Assembly (NCBI GenBank): GCA_026874595.1
Contig: CM049311.1
Coordinates: 32,319,176 to 32,383,175 of the forward strand
Direction of reading: 5' to 3'
Source: Sipunculus nudus
Lineage: Eukaryota; Annelida; Sipuncula; Golfingiida; Sipunculidae
Length of the DNA stretch: 64,000 nucleotides
Shown here: positions 24,501 to 36,700 of the stretch, in pieces
Position numbering within the stretch: the first letter of the stretch is position 1
How the letters are laid out: every line of letters starts with the position of its first letter
Made by a program: the position numbers and the translations under genes
Notes under the pieces: model-generated
The model's input: the letters and a program-made list of their open reading frames with translations, nothing else
What the model was told of the DNA's origin: nothing
Databases searched by the model: none

Positions 24501-27500
24501 GTTGGGCTATTATAAAGGAATGTAATGTAATATGTTAGTAAATGATAAATGAAATTGCCTGACTGATGGATTAATAGAGTAAAATATAGTGGTTAATTTT
24601 TTATTTTTTAGGAGGGGTTGAATATTGTGATATATTTGAGCAAATATGAATGCAATGACAGCAGTAATAAGCAGTAGTAGAATGATGATAAGGCTATTTG
24701 TTGAAGGATCTAAAGTGTATGGTAGTCTGCAAGCTTTCAATTTGACAGACATGATGTTATGATTAACTATGCTGATGAAGTGATTTATGAATTTGTGACT
24801 GTATGACACAAGATCTCTTTAGTCTTGACAAGGTACATTATTGCGATGCCCACTATGTCTACATATTACACAATATTGACATAATTTCTGGCATGTACAT
24901 AGGTACCTATGGACGAATAGTTATACAAAATATTAAAGTTTGAATATATCTGATTCATCTTGTTCTTGCTTACTGAGGCTGACTTTGGGATGGGGTTCAG
25001 AGAAGGGAAAAGTGAGGGCAGCACAAAGGTGGATGTAGAAATATTCTATTGTAATGTTTTTCATTTATATAAGAATATGAAAAGCTAAGAGGAAAGGGGC
25101 CCTCCTACTTGGTTATAGTAAAGTTCTACTCTGACAAGACTTTCATGAAGAAAAACAGTAAAAGTTTTGAGATACTGTGATGCATATGAGAATTTACAGA
25201 TGAACAGGCAAGTGGACAGAATGGACTAATACCTTTATTTCACTTTCAAGGGAATAATGCATTTAAGTTTATATATAAGCCTATTTTTTTAAGCATATCC
25301 ACTTTTTCCATTAAGAAGTTTTTATCTGAATCATTTTTTTTATTTACAGGTTTTATAAATTTTTAATAAAAAAAAAACTGAAAATATAAATTAAAATATT
25401 AGAATTGTTGCAAAATTTTGCAATCATTATATATACAGAGTAAAAAACTGAAACTTTAAGTTAAAATATTAGAATTGTTGCAAAAGTTGCAATCATCATA
25501 TATCCAGAGTGTAGCTCATATTGGGTCATATTATGCATACACATATATTTTATTATTTTTAAATCATAAATGTTTAAACTGAATTTAAAAGAAAATAATG
25601 CCACAACATGGCATCTACAAGAATATTCCTTGAATCACAATTAAAAAGTTTTGCACATTGGAGTTTTCAGTACATGCTTAATTTTATTCACCAAAATAAA
25701 ATAAAAGATTCAGTAAATTTGATAAAATAAAACATCTTTTCAAATAAAGTATACACACTGTTGGTTGAATGAGGGACAAACAATATCATTGTGCTAATTA
25801 CTATCCCAGTTTTAATTTATTATTGGAATTAATAGTCAATTTCACACCTGGTGAAGTTTTTACTCTTCTGAAGTAAGGAATTACTTATCTGATGAACATC
25901 CACACTTTCATAGCAATACACCACTTTGTGGACACAATTAAATGTACACTTTAATCATTGTAACCCTGGTGATACAATACAAAATCTAAAATGAAGCATA
26001 GCCTAGAATAAGAATGAATCAAATACAGAAAATAATAACATTCATCTTGTTTATGCACCATCTGGGGTGGGGGGGGGGGGGGGGGGTGCAGGGCAGAGGG
26101 GAAGCCTGCTGGTAGTGGCCAAGCTGAGCCAAGGCAGGCTGCCTGGGGTGGGTTACATAATGCAAGTGAAGGCTGTACTACTAGATGGGCTAGCTGTAAA
26201 CAACACTTGACATGGTGTATGAAAACGTGAATAAAAGCTATTCTTTCCAATCAATTTCTTTAAAATTTCAGATTTTAAAAGATTAAATCATTATGTATAT
26301 ATGCTGTGAAAATTAAATCAACAGTGCCAAAGTTGGACAAAATTTAAGGTATTGATTTTTTGTTTATGCTAATAACTTGAAAAATTTGCAAAATTCAGAT
26401 CTAATTTTGGGTAAACAATTGATTCTTGATTAAAAAAAGTTAAATTCCTGAAAAAAAGTCTCTAGGTTCAGCAATTCTCATGTTAGGTGAGTAAATGTAT
26501 TTCCTGATTTTTTTAAAAATTGCATTATTGGCCCATAACTTCAAAATAATACCCAATACTGACCTAATTTTTGGTATGTTCATAGAAAATGTATGAAAGA
26601 ATGTGAATACTAAATATGATCAAAAACATTTTGTGATTTCAAAACCACAAAAAATCAGTGGTTTTGATATTAGGCAGCCTTGAAGTGTAACAATGGTTTT
26701 TTTTTCATAAAAACGGAGGTTTTTCCTTAATATCTCAAAGGAATGAAGTCCTAATGACCCAATTTTCGTTATGGTAGGAGATTTTGGGGACATCTAAAAT
26801 TATGCCAACAGCCTGAGGAGCATAGAGAAGTGCCCTGAATGGCCTACAGTCATCAAAGTGGACTGCTTGACAATGTACGGGAATACAACAAGAGCCTCCA
26901 AAAAATTCAATAACTAGCCTAATTTTGCAGCTTTTATTTTCAAATTTCAGATTTTAACAGATTAAATCCTTATGTGTACATGCTGTGAAAATAAAATCCA
27001 CAGTACTTACAGGAAAAAAACATGCCGTGGCAAAAGTTGGGCAAAATTTAAGGTACCAATTTTATAATTTTGCCAATATTTAAAAATTTTTTACAGATTT
27101 TGATCTAATTTTTGGTAAACAATTAAATTTTGATTAATTAAAGTTGTATTACAGAAAAAAAGTCCCTACCTTTAACACTTTTGGTCTTAAGTGACCAAAT
27201 ATCTTCCTGACTTTTTTTACAAAGTCCATTATGTTTGGGCCCATAACGTTTTTAAATTAAGTAATACTGACTTAATTTCTGGCATGTACATAGGAACTAC
27301 ATAGAGAAATATTTATGGTAAATATGAAGAAAACCAGATGAGTGGTTTTGATATTAGGCAGTCCTGAAGGGTAAAAATAGATTTCTAATAAAAAATTGAG
27401 GTTTTTCCTTAATATCTCTAAGGAACGAAGTCCTATTGACCCAATTTTTGGCATGGTAGGAGATTTTGGGGACATCTAACTGTATGCGGAATTTCAGATT

Positions 27501-28482
27501 TGTAGGTCCAACGGTGTCGAAACGTTCAGTCTAGTACGGTTTTTATATTTATTCTGTTTTATTTCTGTATCTCTTTCAGCTTAAAGGGACATAATAAGGA
27601 GCAATATTGTACCTATTCTTTCACACTATCAGTTCATTTTTGCTTAAGACCAAAGTTTCCCTGCAAAACCACTGGAACACACAGTCACCGTACCTTGTAT
27701 ATGGCTGTTAAACATCTTGTTATGGGTTTACATGTTGGTAAACAGAGTTCATGTGTGTCTGTTTACCATTACAAGGCTGCAAGACCTGATGTCCGATTGT
27801 GAGCCTAAACAGGCGCTGTTTCAGCCACTGGAAATATGTATTAAATTTTTTTGGTTAAGTCAGTCAAGGTATTCCCTGATTGACGTGTTGTGGCCGGGCA
27901 AAGCATGCGCTGTGTTTATGTTGACACCTTTGATCACACCTGGTCTACTGTTTTTAACACTCATTTACAGAAGTAAGCAAACGGTTCTATAGCAATATTT
28001 TGGCAGGTACAAATTTATTTTAAACTAAAGGGAAGAATCTAATTTTCATGTTAATTCAACATGATTTATAGGTGACTGGGCCCCTTTAAATAAGGTGTCT
28101 TAACAGATTTGCAAACCAGTGATATTGTAGTAGGCAAACATTTGTGCTTAGATTTCTTGCAAAGATCACAAACTCTCAAGAGTCTGAAAGTTCCTTACAG
28201 CCCTAATTTCCAACATTTGGGAATTTATTGTCATTAACAGTTACCAAACAACTAATCATTACTCACCTGAAGCATTCCCTCTTTAGCTGCATAATGAAGG
28301 GCCGTCATCTTTTCAAGACCAGCCTCAAAACGAAAGATTTCATCGATATCCACCAGTTTCTTCTTGATGAGCTTGCGCAGGGCCTTGATGTCGCTATCCC
28401 TGACCACCTGCACAAACTTCTGCGCCATTTTGGCATCATTCAGGGTGGATATGGATGAAGCTTTAACAAAGTTATTCCCCAT
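20468..28482 (-). CDS. ankyrin-repeat and SOCS-box protein (ASB-like), 434 aa, two coding exons
   Basis: Coding exons 28482-28267 (72 codons) and 21556-20468 (362 codons plus TGA) join in phase 0 across a 6.7 kb GT-AG intron. The join rebuilds a perfect ankyrin repeat (TALHYAAKEGMLQ | LLKELLNHGCDVN). About seven ankyrin repeats are visible, near residues 59-88, 93-125, 130-158, 191-220, 224-270, 273-320 and 325-365; the fifth and sixth carry insertions. Residues about 391-430 form a SOCS box: BC-box TLKQACRMVVRRHL and Cul5-box-like VPDLQLPTILKRYL. In the ASB family this box recruits Elongin B/C and Cullin-5/RBX2, and the ankyrin repeats choose the substrate for ubiquitination. I cannot assign a numbered ASB. 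The next gene, cnk, is head-to-head. Confidence 0.93.
22290..22500 (+). repeat. dispersed repeat, copy 1
   Basis: Block with ACCTTTCC...AAAAGG, CAGGTTTGCCTTTCC, CAGTGTAAACCTGATTCTGC and CATGCTTGAATGCAAA. Copies at about 41820-42080 (same strand) and, partially inverted, at about 44740-44850. ORFs in it are shadows. Confidence 0.7.
22603..24395 (-). mobile_element. Helitron-like element with 272-289 bp tandem array (minus strand)
   Basis: On the minus strand the 3' end is the hairpin GGCACC-TGC-GGTGCC (22616-22630), then nine bases, then CTAG (22603-22606), then T: the same as at 1768-1795. A C-run (G-run on the minus strand) follows at about 22655. The interior is a tandem array anchored at ACAGATGGCT (22903, 23081, 23353, 23641, 23930). 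The far part (24230-24390) matches units of the 1-1690 array in reverse. The 5' end is obscured by the neighbouring element at 24397. Confidence 0.55.
22740..24120 (+). repeat. 272-289 bp tandem array with TGACCT half-site ladders
   Basis: Five units. Each contains TGACCTTGACCTTTGACCT (for example 23221-23239), followed by CATGACCC, and a second cluster CTGACCTTCACCTTTGACCT. Short ORFs in successive units have similar peptides (KASTIFLKMCHVTLTFDLMT), explained by unit similarity rather than coding. Confidence 0.9.
24397..27530 (-). mobile_element. inverted, rearranged copy of the 1.6 kb hairpin-ended transposon (copy C)
   Basis: The minus-strand 3' end is at 24397 (AAGGGACCCATGGGTC on plus). 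The segment from 25070 to about 27530 is the reverse complement of 48.4-51.0 kb, with extra sequence at 24430-25070. An internal segment of about 545 bp is duplicated (26264-26810 and 26938-27480). It carries a G-run at 26068-26086 and an uninterrupted GCATCACAGTATC site (minus strand, about 25180). Confidence 0.75.
25373..25510. repeat. two-copy 70 bp tandem duplication
   Basis: AAAAACTGAAA...TTAAAATATTAGAATTGTTG...GCAATCAT.ATATA occurs twice in a row with few differences. Confidence 0.8.
27581..28089. mobile_element. TTAA-flanked element, second family
   Basis: Left end TTAAAGGGACATAATAAGG; right end AGGTGACTGGGCCCCTTTAA. Ends are only partly inverted. A reverse-oriented relative lies at about 38647-39060 (starts AAAAGGGGCCTAATCACC) and a partial one at about 30240-30660. 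Confidence 0.55.
28267..28482 (-). CDS. ASB-like coding exon 1
   Basis: Starts MGNNFVKASSISTLNDAK and ends ALHYAAKEGMLQ before the donor GTGAGT. A splice acceptor (TTTTTTTACAG) lies just upstream at about 28493-28503 on the minus strand, so this is probably the second exon, with only about 10 nt of UTR before the ATG. Confidence 0.88.
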
Positions 28483-28738
28483 CCTGAAATGACTGTAAAA
28501 AAATGAGAGATTACACTGTGTTCATCTTACAATAACAAACTGTTTTTTTTACACAATTATAATAAAATACTTTGTAATTGGTATCTCATAAACAATATGG
28601 TATATACCCAGTTGATATAATCAATAGTTAGACATTTATTAACAGTCCCATACAAAGGTACTGATTGTAAAGTATCTCCACTGCTGTTTGTGACTGAACT
28701 AGCAAACTTTGAATCATCAATTCAGGTTGACTGAGAGC

Positions 28739-28797
<59 letters not shown>
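28739..28797. repeat. (AT)n microsatellite, about 57 bp
   Basis: Pure AT dinucleotide run in the first intron of the ASB-like gene. Confidence 0.97.
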
Positions 28798-28802
<5 letters not shown>

Positions 28803-29309
28803 GCCTTTAGGAGAGAAATATGGAGAAAGTTGGTTTCTCTCAGGTCTGCGCCTATTGGTGACATATAAACCTGCTTTGTAAAGAACTAATGTTAAAACAA
28901 AAGGACCCTTCCTTTTCTGATGAATAGGAAAAGATGGGACAGGGTTTAAATTTGGCGCCTGACTTTGACCAGCCGCCTTAAGATTTGATCTGGATATATC
29001 TTTTTTAACTTCAGATTGTATTGATTTGTTAACCTGATAAAAAGTGGGAACAAATAACAAGAAATAAAATCTCATATGCCAATGTCACTGACAAAATAAA
29101 TATATTGGAATACTTTTTATAACACACATGCAATTGCATAATTAATATAAATATCAGACAATATATGTAATATGCATATAAGAATTAGTACATATATAAT
29201 ATATATAATTTTATGTATAAGTGGTGTATATATGTATATAATAAATACCCTAATGCTGTTGGGCTAAGCAAGTATTAGTAACCCCCCCCCCCCAACAGGT
29301 TGGTACTAA

Positions 29310-30215
29310 GCATCACTTTTACCCTGTTCCAACACTTCTGTCCACTTTATATTTCCCCGATTTTTTTCTTTCAAATTTTTTTTGGAGCTTCTATGAATAA
29401 AGTTTTATCACAAAAGAGTATGTGGTGATTTATGAAATTTTAAGTAAGTGTGAAATAAATATATCCACTTTGCAATGCCAAGACATTTTGAATTAATGAT
29501 ATGGAATCCATACACAGGAATGAATTATTTTGCTGTCTGATAATCACCACATTTGTCTGCTTTGCCTCTAAGTTAAATTAAAGTAAGGTTAGGGGTATTT
29601 TATAAAAATATATCATGAAAAAACACGTGGACAGGGGGAGTGGAACAAGCCATAGTACTAGTATATACTCTTTTCCAACACCTGTGTCCCCCTAATTTTT
29701 CACCATATTTCTTTCAAATCTATTTTTAACAGCTTTTACCAAGGGAAGAAATGTACTTTGTGTAGTGATTTTTTATGATTTAAATAAGTATGAAATAAAC
29801 ATATTTGATTTGAGATGTAGGTAAGGTTTTGACTGGTTAAGAAAGAGCTGCAAAAACGATGACGTCATTTCAAGTGGCCATATCTGTTTATTCATGTTGC
29901 ATGTAGGAGGTACGCATGTGTGACAATAAAAGTTTGATTAACATATACCATTGTGACATCTTCTCCATGAATCATCAAATGGATGTAGTTTAAGACTGTA
30001 AGCTTAGGTCATCATTGATGTTTGCAAGACCGTATAAATGTTGTCATTTTTCTTTCTGAAATAATTATATGGAATCCATATATGGAAGAGTATTTTTTTG
30101 CTGTTAGATAATCACCACATTTGTCTCATTTGCCTCGGAGGTAAATGCTGGTAAACTTTAGTGCGTTTTTTTTATATATCAAGAAAAAACAGGTGGACAT
30201 GGTTAGTGGAATGGA
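29310..30215. mobile_element. two tandemly placed, decayed members of the TTCCA...TGTCCAC TIR family
   Basis: Ends GTTCCAACACTTCTGTCCAC (about 29312) and GTGGACAGGGGGAGTGGAAC (about 29628), then TTTTCCAACACCTGTGTCCC (about 29671) and CAGGTGGACATGGTTAGTGG (about 30190). The internal segments 29495-29640 and 30060-30190 are direct copies (ATGGAATCCATA, ATAATCACCACATTTGTC). Confidence 0.6.
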
Positions 30216-30661
30216 GTATAGTACCACCAATGGGTGATACATACAGGCCTGCCCAGAATGAAAGGGACATATTCAGGAACTATGCCTATTCATACTGTTC
30301 TTTCACACTATCGATCAGTTCAGTTTTGCTTTATAATACACAAGTTACCTTGCAAAACCATCCCAGCACCTCTATTTCAGCTATTTAACACCTGGGTACG
30401 GATCTGTGTGTGAGTAAACATTGTCCATGTGTGAGGGGTCTGATTTTGTACATGCATGACAGATCCCAAACAAGGAGTAGTCCAAACATAATGGTTGTAG
30501 CTCTAAAAAGAAAATGTTCATGTTTATGTTGGAGCCAGTGCTGTGGTCAAACCTGGTCCACTTTCTTTAACACTCATGTACAGGAGTAAGCCAATGGCAA
30601 CAGTACAATATTTAGGCAGGTACCATTGTATTTCAAAGAGAAGAGGCTAATTTGGTGTTAA

Positions 30662-31280
30662 TTATAGTCCGTTCCAGCTCCCCTGTCCACCTGTTTTTTG
30701 CGATTATTTTTTTGCGAATCAAAGAAAGCCAAACTTTTTTACCTTAGGGCAGAAAGAGGAAAAAGCATAATTAACTATTATGGAAATAATAGCCTACCTT
30801 ATGTCATTTTCCTGTAAACAATTTAAAACCATTTTATGAGTAACTAGTCTATTCTGTAGCGACATCAGGCCAATATTATGTGAAATGGGCATATCAGGGA
30901 ATAGTGATGATGTAATAATAGACTTGACGTACTAAAGAGGTACCAACATTCACGGGACCAATAATCAAGAGCTGCTGACCGCTGTTTACAGTGGGATTTG
31001 TATTCTCCGCATTCACACTATTCACCGTTACGTCATTATACTTTATTCATACCCAAGGAGGATAAATAATAGCCACTTATTAAGGACACCACAAACCACG
31101 GATATATATGTCAACCAGGACATACAGTAAATAATATAATTTATATCATGAGTAGTTAAGGTGCCAAAAATTACGCTTTTGCCTCTTTAGGCCATTGGTG
31201 CAAATTTTGTTTGCCAAATTTGTCTTATGTAGAGATAATCGTGAAAGTCAGATGGCCAGGGGGTGTGGAACGGACTATAA
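30662..31280. mobile_element. 619 bp TIR element, best copy of its family
   Basis: Left TTATAGTCCGTTCCAGCTCC; right, reverse-complemented, TTATAGTCCGTTCCACACCC. The first 15 bases are identical and the match continues imperfectly over about 28 bases. Non-coding. Lies upstream of the ASB-like start, in the inferred first intron. Confidence 0.75.
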
Positions 31281-31618
31281 GTATAAATATTAAACATGCT
31301 TTGACGCGATTAGGTCCCTTTATTTAATGCCAAAAGCACTGCCATCACTTTTTAAGTGCATTTTAAAAAACCCTTGGGCACAATTTAATCAGCTTAGCAC
31401 TAATCTGCTGATATGAAGAGATTTCCAGACAGTCACGCATTACGACTTTACGTGCAGTCACAGTGTTTTCCTGTTGACGTTTCTTTCATCGAGTTCCACT
31501 GGCAATGACAATTGCAGTTCCACTTCCAGGTTGCCCTTCCAGATGGACGGAAACAATGGAATTTGATGGCGTAATTTTGTCAATCACTTACACTACGGTG
31601 GCGGCAAAAAAAACTCAC

Positions 31619-31760
31619 CTTAGACAACCGGCCGATCCTAACATTGTGATTCCACAAAATCTCTGCCCTTCACCAAACCATGTACATTTTCAGGGGCGAA
31701 ATTCCATCGATCTCTCCCTTGCCACTTGACAACCATCGAATTGGCCATGGGGATCATATC
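31619..31760 (-). other. candidate 5' UTR exon of the ASB-like gene
   Basis: On the minus strand a strong donor, GTCTAAG|GTGAGT, sits at 31619/31618, in a locally GC-richer patch with no repeat similarity. It could splice to the acceptor just upstream of the ATG exon. It contains a short upstream ORF (ATG near 31746, about 36 codons, starting MANSMVVKWQGRD) that stops before the donor. The exon's 5' edge is not visible. Inference only; no transcript evidence. Confidence 0.4.
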
Positions 31761-33667
31761 TTAAGTTCATTCTTTATTCAGCTTATGCACTGCAGACAGT
31801 AATAATTTTAACAAAAATTTTTTATGAAAAATTAAACAACATAAATTTTTTATGGGTTACCGGTGTTTCTAAGCGTGTTTTAAACAAAATAATCAATTTC
31901 AAACAGTCCGTTAAAAAATATGCGGAACCATCCCAGAAATATCCAATTTTAGTACCCGATACCTTCGATAGGAGGTGTTAGTTTTGTTTTGACAGAAGTG
32001 CTCTCTATTTCCCGACATGCATTGGGATAAACAAAAACTGGACGTTGAATCTGTGGTGCATCATTACGTAATAGTTAGGTTAATTACGTATTCATTCTGG
32101 TACTTACTTGCTTAGAACAAACAAACACATCCTCCACACGTCCATGCACGAATCTTTTAGAAGGATCCACGTACACCTGTGCAACGAGCATCATCGTATA
32201 TCAACAGGCAAAAGCCATTAATCATATTCAGTAACAATTTCATCCCAGCTAGGCCATGCAGCCAGCTTGGGCACTTGCTATATGTACAGTTGTATAGCAC
32301 AAGCACAATCGTTCCACGCCTTTGGCCTACATACTGTACTCCCTTCAGCTGCATGATGTATTTCATGCTGGCTGTGATTACATAATTATATATCGACGTC
32401 AGGGGGATTTTGCATTAATGCATGAATCCAAAACGGAATAAAAGTTAAGTAAATATACTAATATAAACATAGGGCACGTATACGTGCAGCTGGTATCATA
32501 AATTTAAGATTATATATAATTATTATTATAATAATTTTACATAAAATAATGCCCCGGTATACAATTATAATATACACGCATATTAATTAAATATTCGATG
32601 GTTATATAACAATATAATAATAATATTTAGAAAAAAATAATAATAAGGCTAATAATAATAATGAATCAATTAATTATCCATGATATGATGACATGATTAT
32701 TAATCATTATAATTATATAATAATAATAATAATTTTTATTATTATTAGTAGTAGTAGTAGTAGTGTATAAATTATTTATGATTTGTTGTATGCTCTGTAC
32801 CTGCATGATTTACATACAAAAACATACAACAAATTAAACGGTTTTTATGAATCAACATGACTTTTTCAAAATATATTCAAGTCTGCATGGTTGATTTGCC
32901 ATGGAGAATGCAAATACAACTGATTTAAGCTGCACATTGTGTCCATTTTAACAGTGTTTAACTGTGAGAGAAAATTTATTTAATTTTTACTCAAATTATC
33001 CTTTTAAATTTAAAAACATCTATTGATAAAAAGATAGCTACGTCCGTTTCTTTGAAATAAATTTGTTGATTTTGCTAATTCTTCGGCATAAAAAATAGTT
33101 TTAATAACATAATTTATACATTAATTAATGTATTGTACATATATACATACGTGCACGCGTGCGTTAATATTTGGACCATTTTCTGTATATGAGGGGGCTA
33201 AGATGCTAATAAAGGGGCGTGATGTGCCGAACGTTATGAAAATCTCTCTCTCTCTCTCTTAAAGGTGTGTTTATTGCACGAATAGAGACCCTGTAGAAAC
33301 AAAATCCCATTAATCCTTGATGGTGGAATATATTCTGTTTAAATACGCAAAAATATCCGAATAACGAATAAAAAAGAACAGAGTAGATTTATACGAAACT
33401 ACTTTAGATTCCCGTGCAGATATATTTAGGTCATGACTGGCCCGCTGAGTTGATTACTTCCTGGGGAAACCGAACAAGCTGTGCTGTTACTGTCACCTGC
33501 TGTCACTGTGTGGTTGCTGCGCACACTGATAAGGCCCTGGCGAAGACGGACACTGCAGTCCCTGTTCAGCAAGGTGCAGTGACTTACCGGAAATATGTGA
33601 AAGCGCGCACACAATTTTAGATCAGAGAGGGTGAGAGAAGAGTCAAGAAGCTGGGATAAAACGAACC
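31761..33667. promoter_or_regulatory. divergent intergenic region between the ASB-like gene and cnk
   Basis: About 1.9 kb between the inferred first exons of two head-to-head genes, so it should hold both promoters. The middle (32440-32770) is extremely AT-rich with AAT/ATT runs and a TAG trinucleotide run at about 32745-32765. A CT run lies at 33244-33260. The 33.4-33.67 kb stretch is GC-richer and is a fair candidate for the cnk 5' UTR and core promoter. No certain TATA or initiator can be assigned. Confidence 0.4.
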
Positions 33668-33743
33668 ATGGCATTTGTAAACACACTGCACTTAATCAAT
33701 ATAAATAGCTGGGATGTGACCCAGGTAGCTGAATGGCTTAAAG
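33668..33743 (+). CDS. cnk: cnk coding exon 1 (start of SAM domain)
   Basis: Codes 25 residues plus one base (ends in phase 1). It starts MAFVNTLHLININSWDVTQ and ends VAEWLK; the donor is GTGCGT at 33744. The W-D/S-V-x-x-V-A-x-W-L pattern is the first helix of the CNK SAM domain. The split glycine codon is completed by GT at the start of the next exon. The transcript's 5' UTR must lie in 33.4-33.67 kb or in an unseen upstream exon. Confidence 0.9.
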
Positions 33744-36700
33744 GTGCGTATATTTTCTTTTCTTTCGTTTTCTCATATTGAGATCTAGGCCACCTCCAGT
33801 ATCACTGGTAATCCTCGCGTCCAGATACGAGTGTGATAACTGATATATTTATATCCAATGCCCGTGTGCCAACTCCATACCAGCCCACGCACTGTGGTAT
33901 TCAGGTTAGGGTCATTATCAGTTTCCATAAGCTGGAGACCCTTACCACTTGAGCTTGATTGCCTTTAAGATGAGGTCAGCATGGGGTGTATATTATTTAC
34001 ATAAAAATTCATTTATGACATCATATCAAATACCGTATGCTTGACCTTTCACGAGGACAGAACCATCACACGTGCAATATTTGGTCATAAATCAGATTGG
34101 AACACACCCACTTGAATTTTGTTCTTCACAAATCAGATCTATATGAGTGTATATCCAATATAAGTAGATATATAATTTAATATGTATTTTTCACATGCTC
34201 AAATTTAGTCAGTGAAGTATTGCATTGTCTAAACTTGTTTTTACTGAGTAATATTTTGGTCTATTCTGTTTATTTGGGGGTGCTAATAAATATGTGGAAG
34301 GACTGATTTTCACAGAGTTCTTAATGAAAAGTTTCCTTTCAGTGAATATATTGGTCAATATGACAGTATCTGAAAAAAATTTCAGGAGAATTTTAGTGAA
34401 ATAGTGAATTTATATTAGAAAAGGGTGACTTTTTTTAATATCAAAGGATTAGTTGGACTCTCTGCTTAATCTGTCAGGAAGGCAACCATAGGTTTTCACC
34501 TGCCCTAAAGCCTCGGTCACCTGCCCTGGCAGACGGGCAAAATTTAGTAAAAAATGATCCCTCTTTTATATCTTTTATTATATCAAAAGTTTAGTGAGCC
34601 TGTAATAGTCACTTACTAGTGCAGCAAAAGTGCTGGCTGCTCAGTCACTGACAGGTAATATTTTAAAATAGATTTACTTTGTAACTGTATTATTATATAT
34701 CACCAAAACCTGGTGGGCGCCCCTGTGTTGCAGCCAACCACTGTACATATGAACAGGTGTGTGACTTCAAGGATAATATCACCATATACTTGGAGGTATA
34801 TATGGCATAGTGATATAGGACTTGAATACGAACTTGAGTCCACTTTTTCATGGACTCTGGCTTGTACTCAGACTCAGAGGTCAGGACTCTAGAAATCAGG
34901 CCTTGTCCATCTTGAATCCAGGGGAAAAAGACTGTCACATAAACTAGGATGTTCAGAGGAGGCAACACTATAGGAGCTCTTGTTAGCTATTGACAGAATA
35001 TACAAAAAAATTAAGACTATATAATAAATACAAAGATTTATCCCTTCATTAGGAGATAAATGTATTTAAACACCAAAGCAAAAGCATTTGTAAACTATAA
35101 CAGAAATATACATGTATGATAATCTTGAATATCCAATTTAAAGTGTTTTAAAATAAAGTTATTTTTATAAATTGGACTCAGACTTGGACTCAAACCTAAA
35201 AGACTCAGACTCAAAGATGGTGGACTTGGACTCAAACCTAAAAGACTTGGACTCAAACTCTATAAGACTCAGACTCAAAGATGCTGGACTTGGACTCAAA
35301 CCTTAAAGACTTGGACTCAGGTGCCTCAGACCAGGATTCGCTCTTGGGCTCGGATAAAGTTGACCCGACTACAACACTGATGTGTTGGAGAACAGCTAGG
35401 TTTGCTTTGAAAATAGTGTGACAGAAATTTTGAACAATTGAGCCACATTAAAGTTCCTCCAGAGTTTATGAGTTAAGATGAAAAGTTTTCATGATTTACT
35501 GGATCTGGATTGATCTTGTTGTAGATCTTGATAATCATCTATGCCACATGTCTTTCCAAACAAGGAGGCATCAAACTTAGTATTAGTGGTGTGCCCATTA
35601 GTCGATTATATCAATGATTTGTTGTTTTATTTCATAATTGATTAAATGTGTTGCATTTTTGCATTATTGATCACAAACAATTATGTTTTGCTCATCCAAA
35701 GAAGTTATGTTATCCTGAACAATTATTCTTGTTATGTCAGAGATGTAAGTAAGATTGGGCACAAAACAGCGAACAGCATTAAAAGCTGCAGTGTGATGTA
35801 CAAGTTGGACTGAATTTACACAGTCAAAATTTAAGGTTTAATTCTATGCACCCATATTTCATGGTAATCTCTTTTCCACTCATCAAATATGATTGCACAA
35901 CCACTTCCTACCACCACCATGTATATATCTAATGGTAGCCCTGAGCAAGTGTGTTGGCTTATCAGTGGTCCTTTACTTTTCAAGTAACATCATATGTTAG
36001 AACACTCAACAGTACAAGTAGTGCAGGCACTACTCATCAGCAGTCTGTGAACTGATTCCTTCAAACACAGACTACAAACAATCAACTAGAAACTGATAAA
36101 GCCGAACATTGAACATTTACTGTATGGTACATACTTAAAAAATTTAAGTTGAATAACCTACCAGTATTAATTATAGGGTTTTATTGCACCTCCAAGAAGG
36201 GTACATGCATTTCATCCATGTGTGTGTTCATCCTGCAGTAGGGACCCTGCACATGGCAGAGGCTTGCATGCCTTAGATTACAGATTTGTAGTTAACTTTA
36301 TTATGTAGAGAAAATGAAAATCAAACATATTCATCCATTTTCCAATGACATATATAAGACTTAATTTTGTCTTTGAATGACACATGCTCACATGAGCATG
36401 TCTTAAATAAGGTGTGAGTATACATCTCATAGTTGTAAACTTTATTCCACAACATTTTTTACAACAAAACAGACCCTTTTGTTATAATTACACATGTACC
36501 TGATTTGTTTGTATGTTTATGGTAGCCCTTGGTAGTTTGTTTGCATGTTTAGGGTAGCCCTGGGTAGTTTGTTTGCATGTTTATGGTAGCCCTGGGTAGT
36601 TTGTACATGAAAATGAAAATAAATTGCTACGATTCCATCAGTAAGGTAACATGAAATGGTACCATATGTGTGACATCCTGTATATTGCATGTAGTGTAGT

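Noticed and set aside
31505-31729. 74-residue plus-strand ORF
   Set aside because: Lies antisense to the candidate 5' exon of the ASB-like gene; no family motif and no splice partner.
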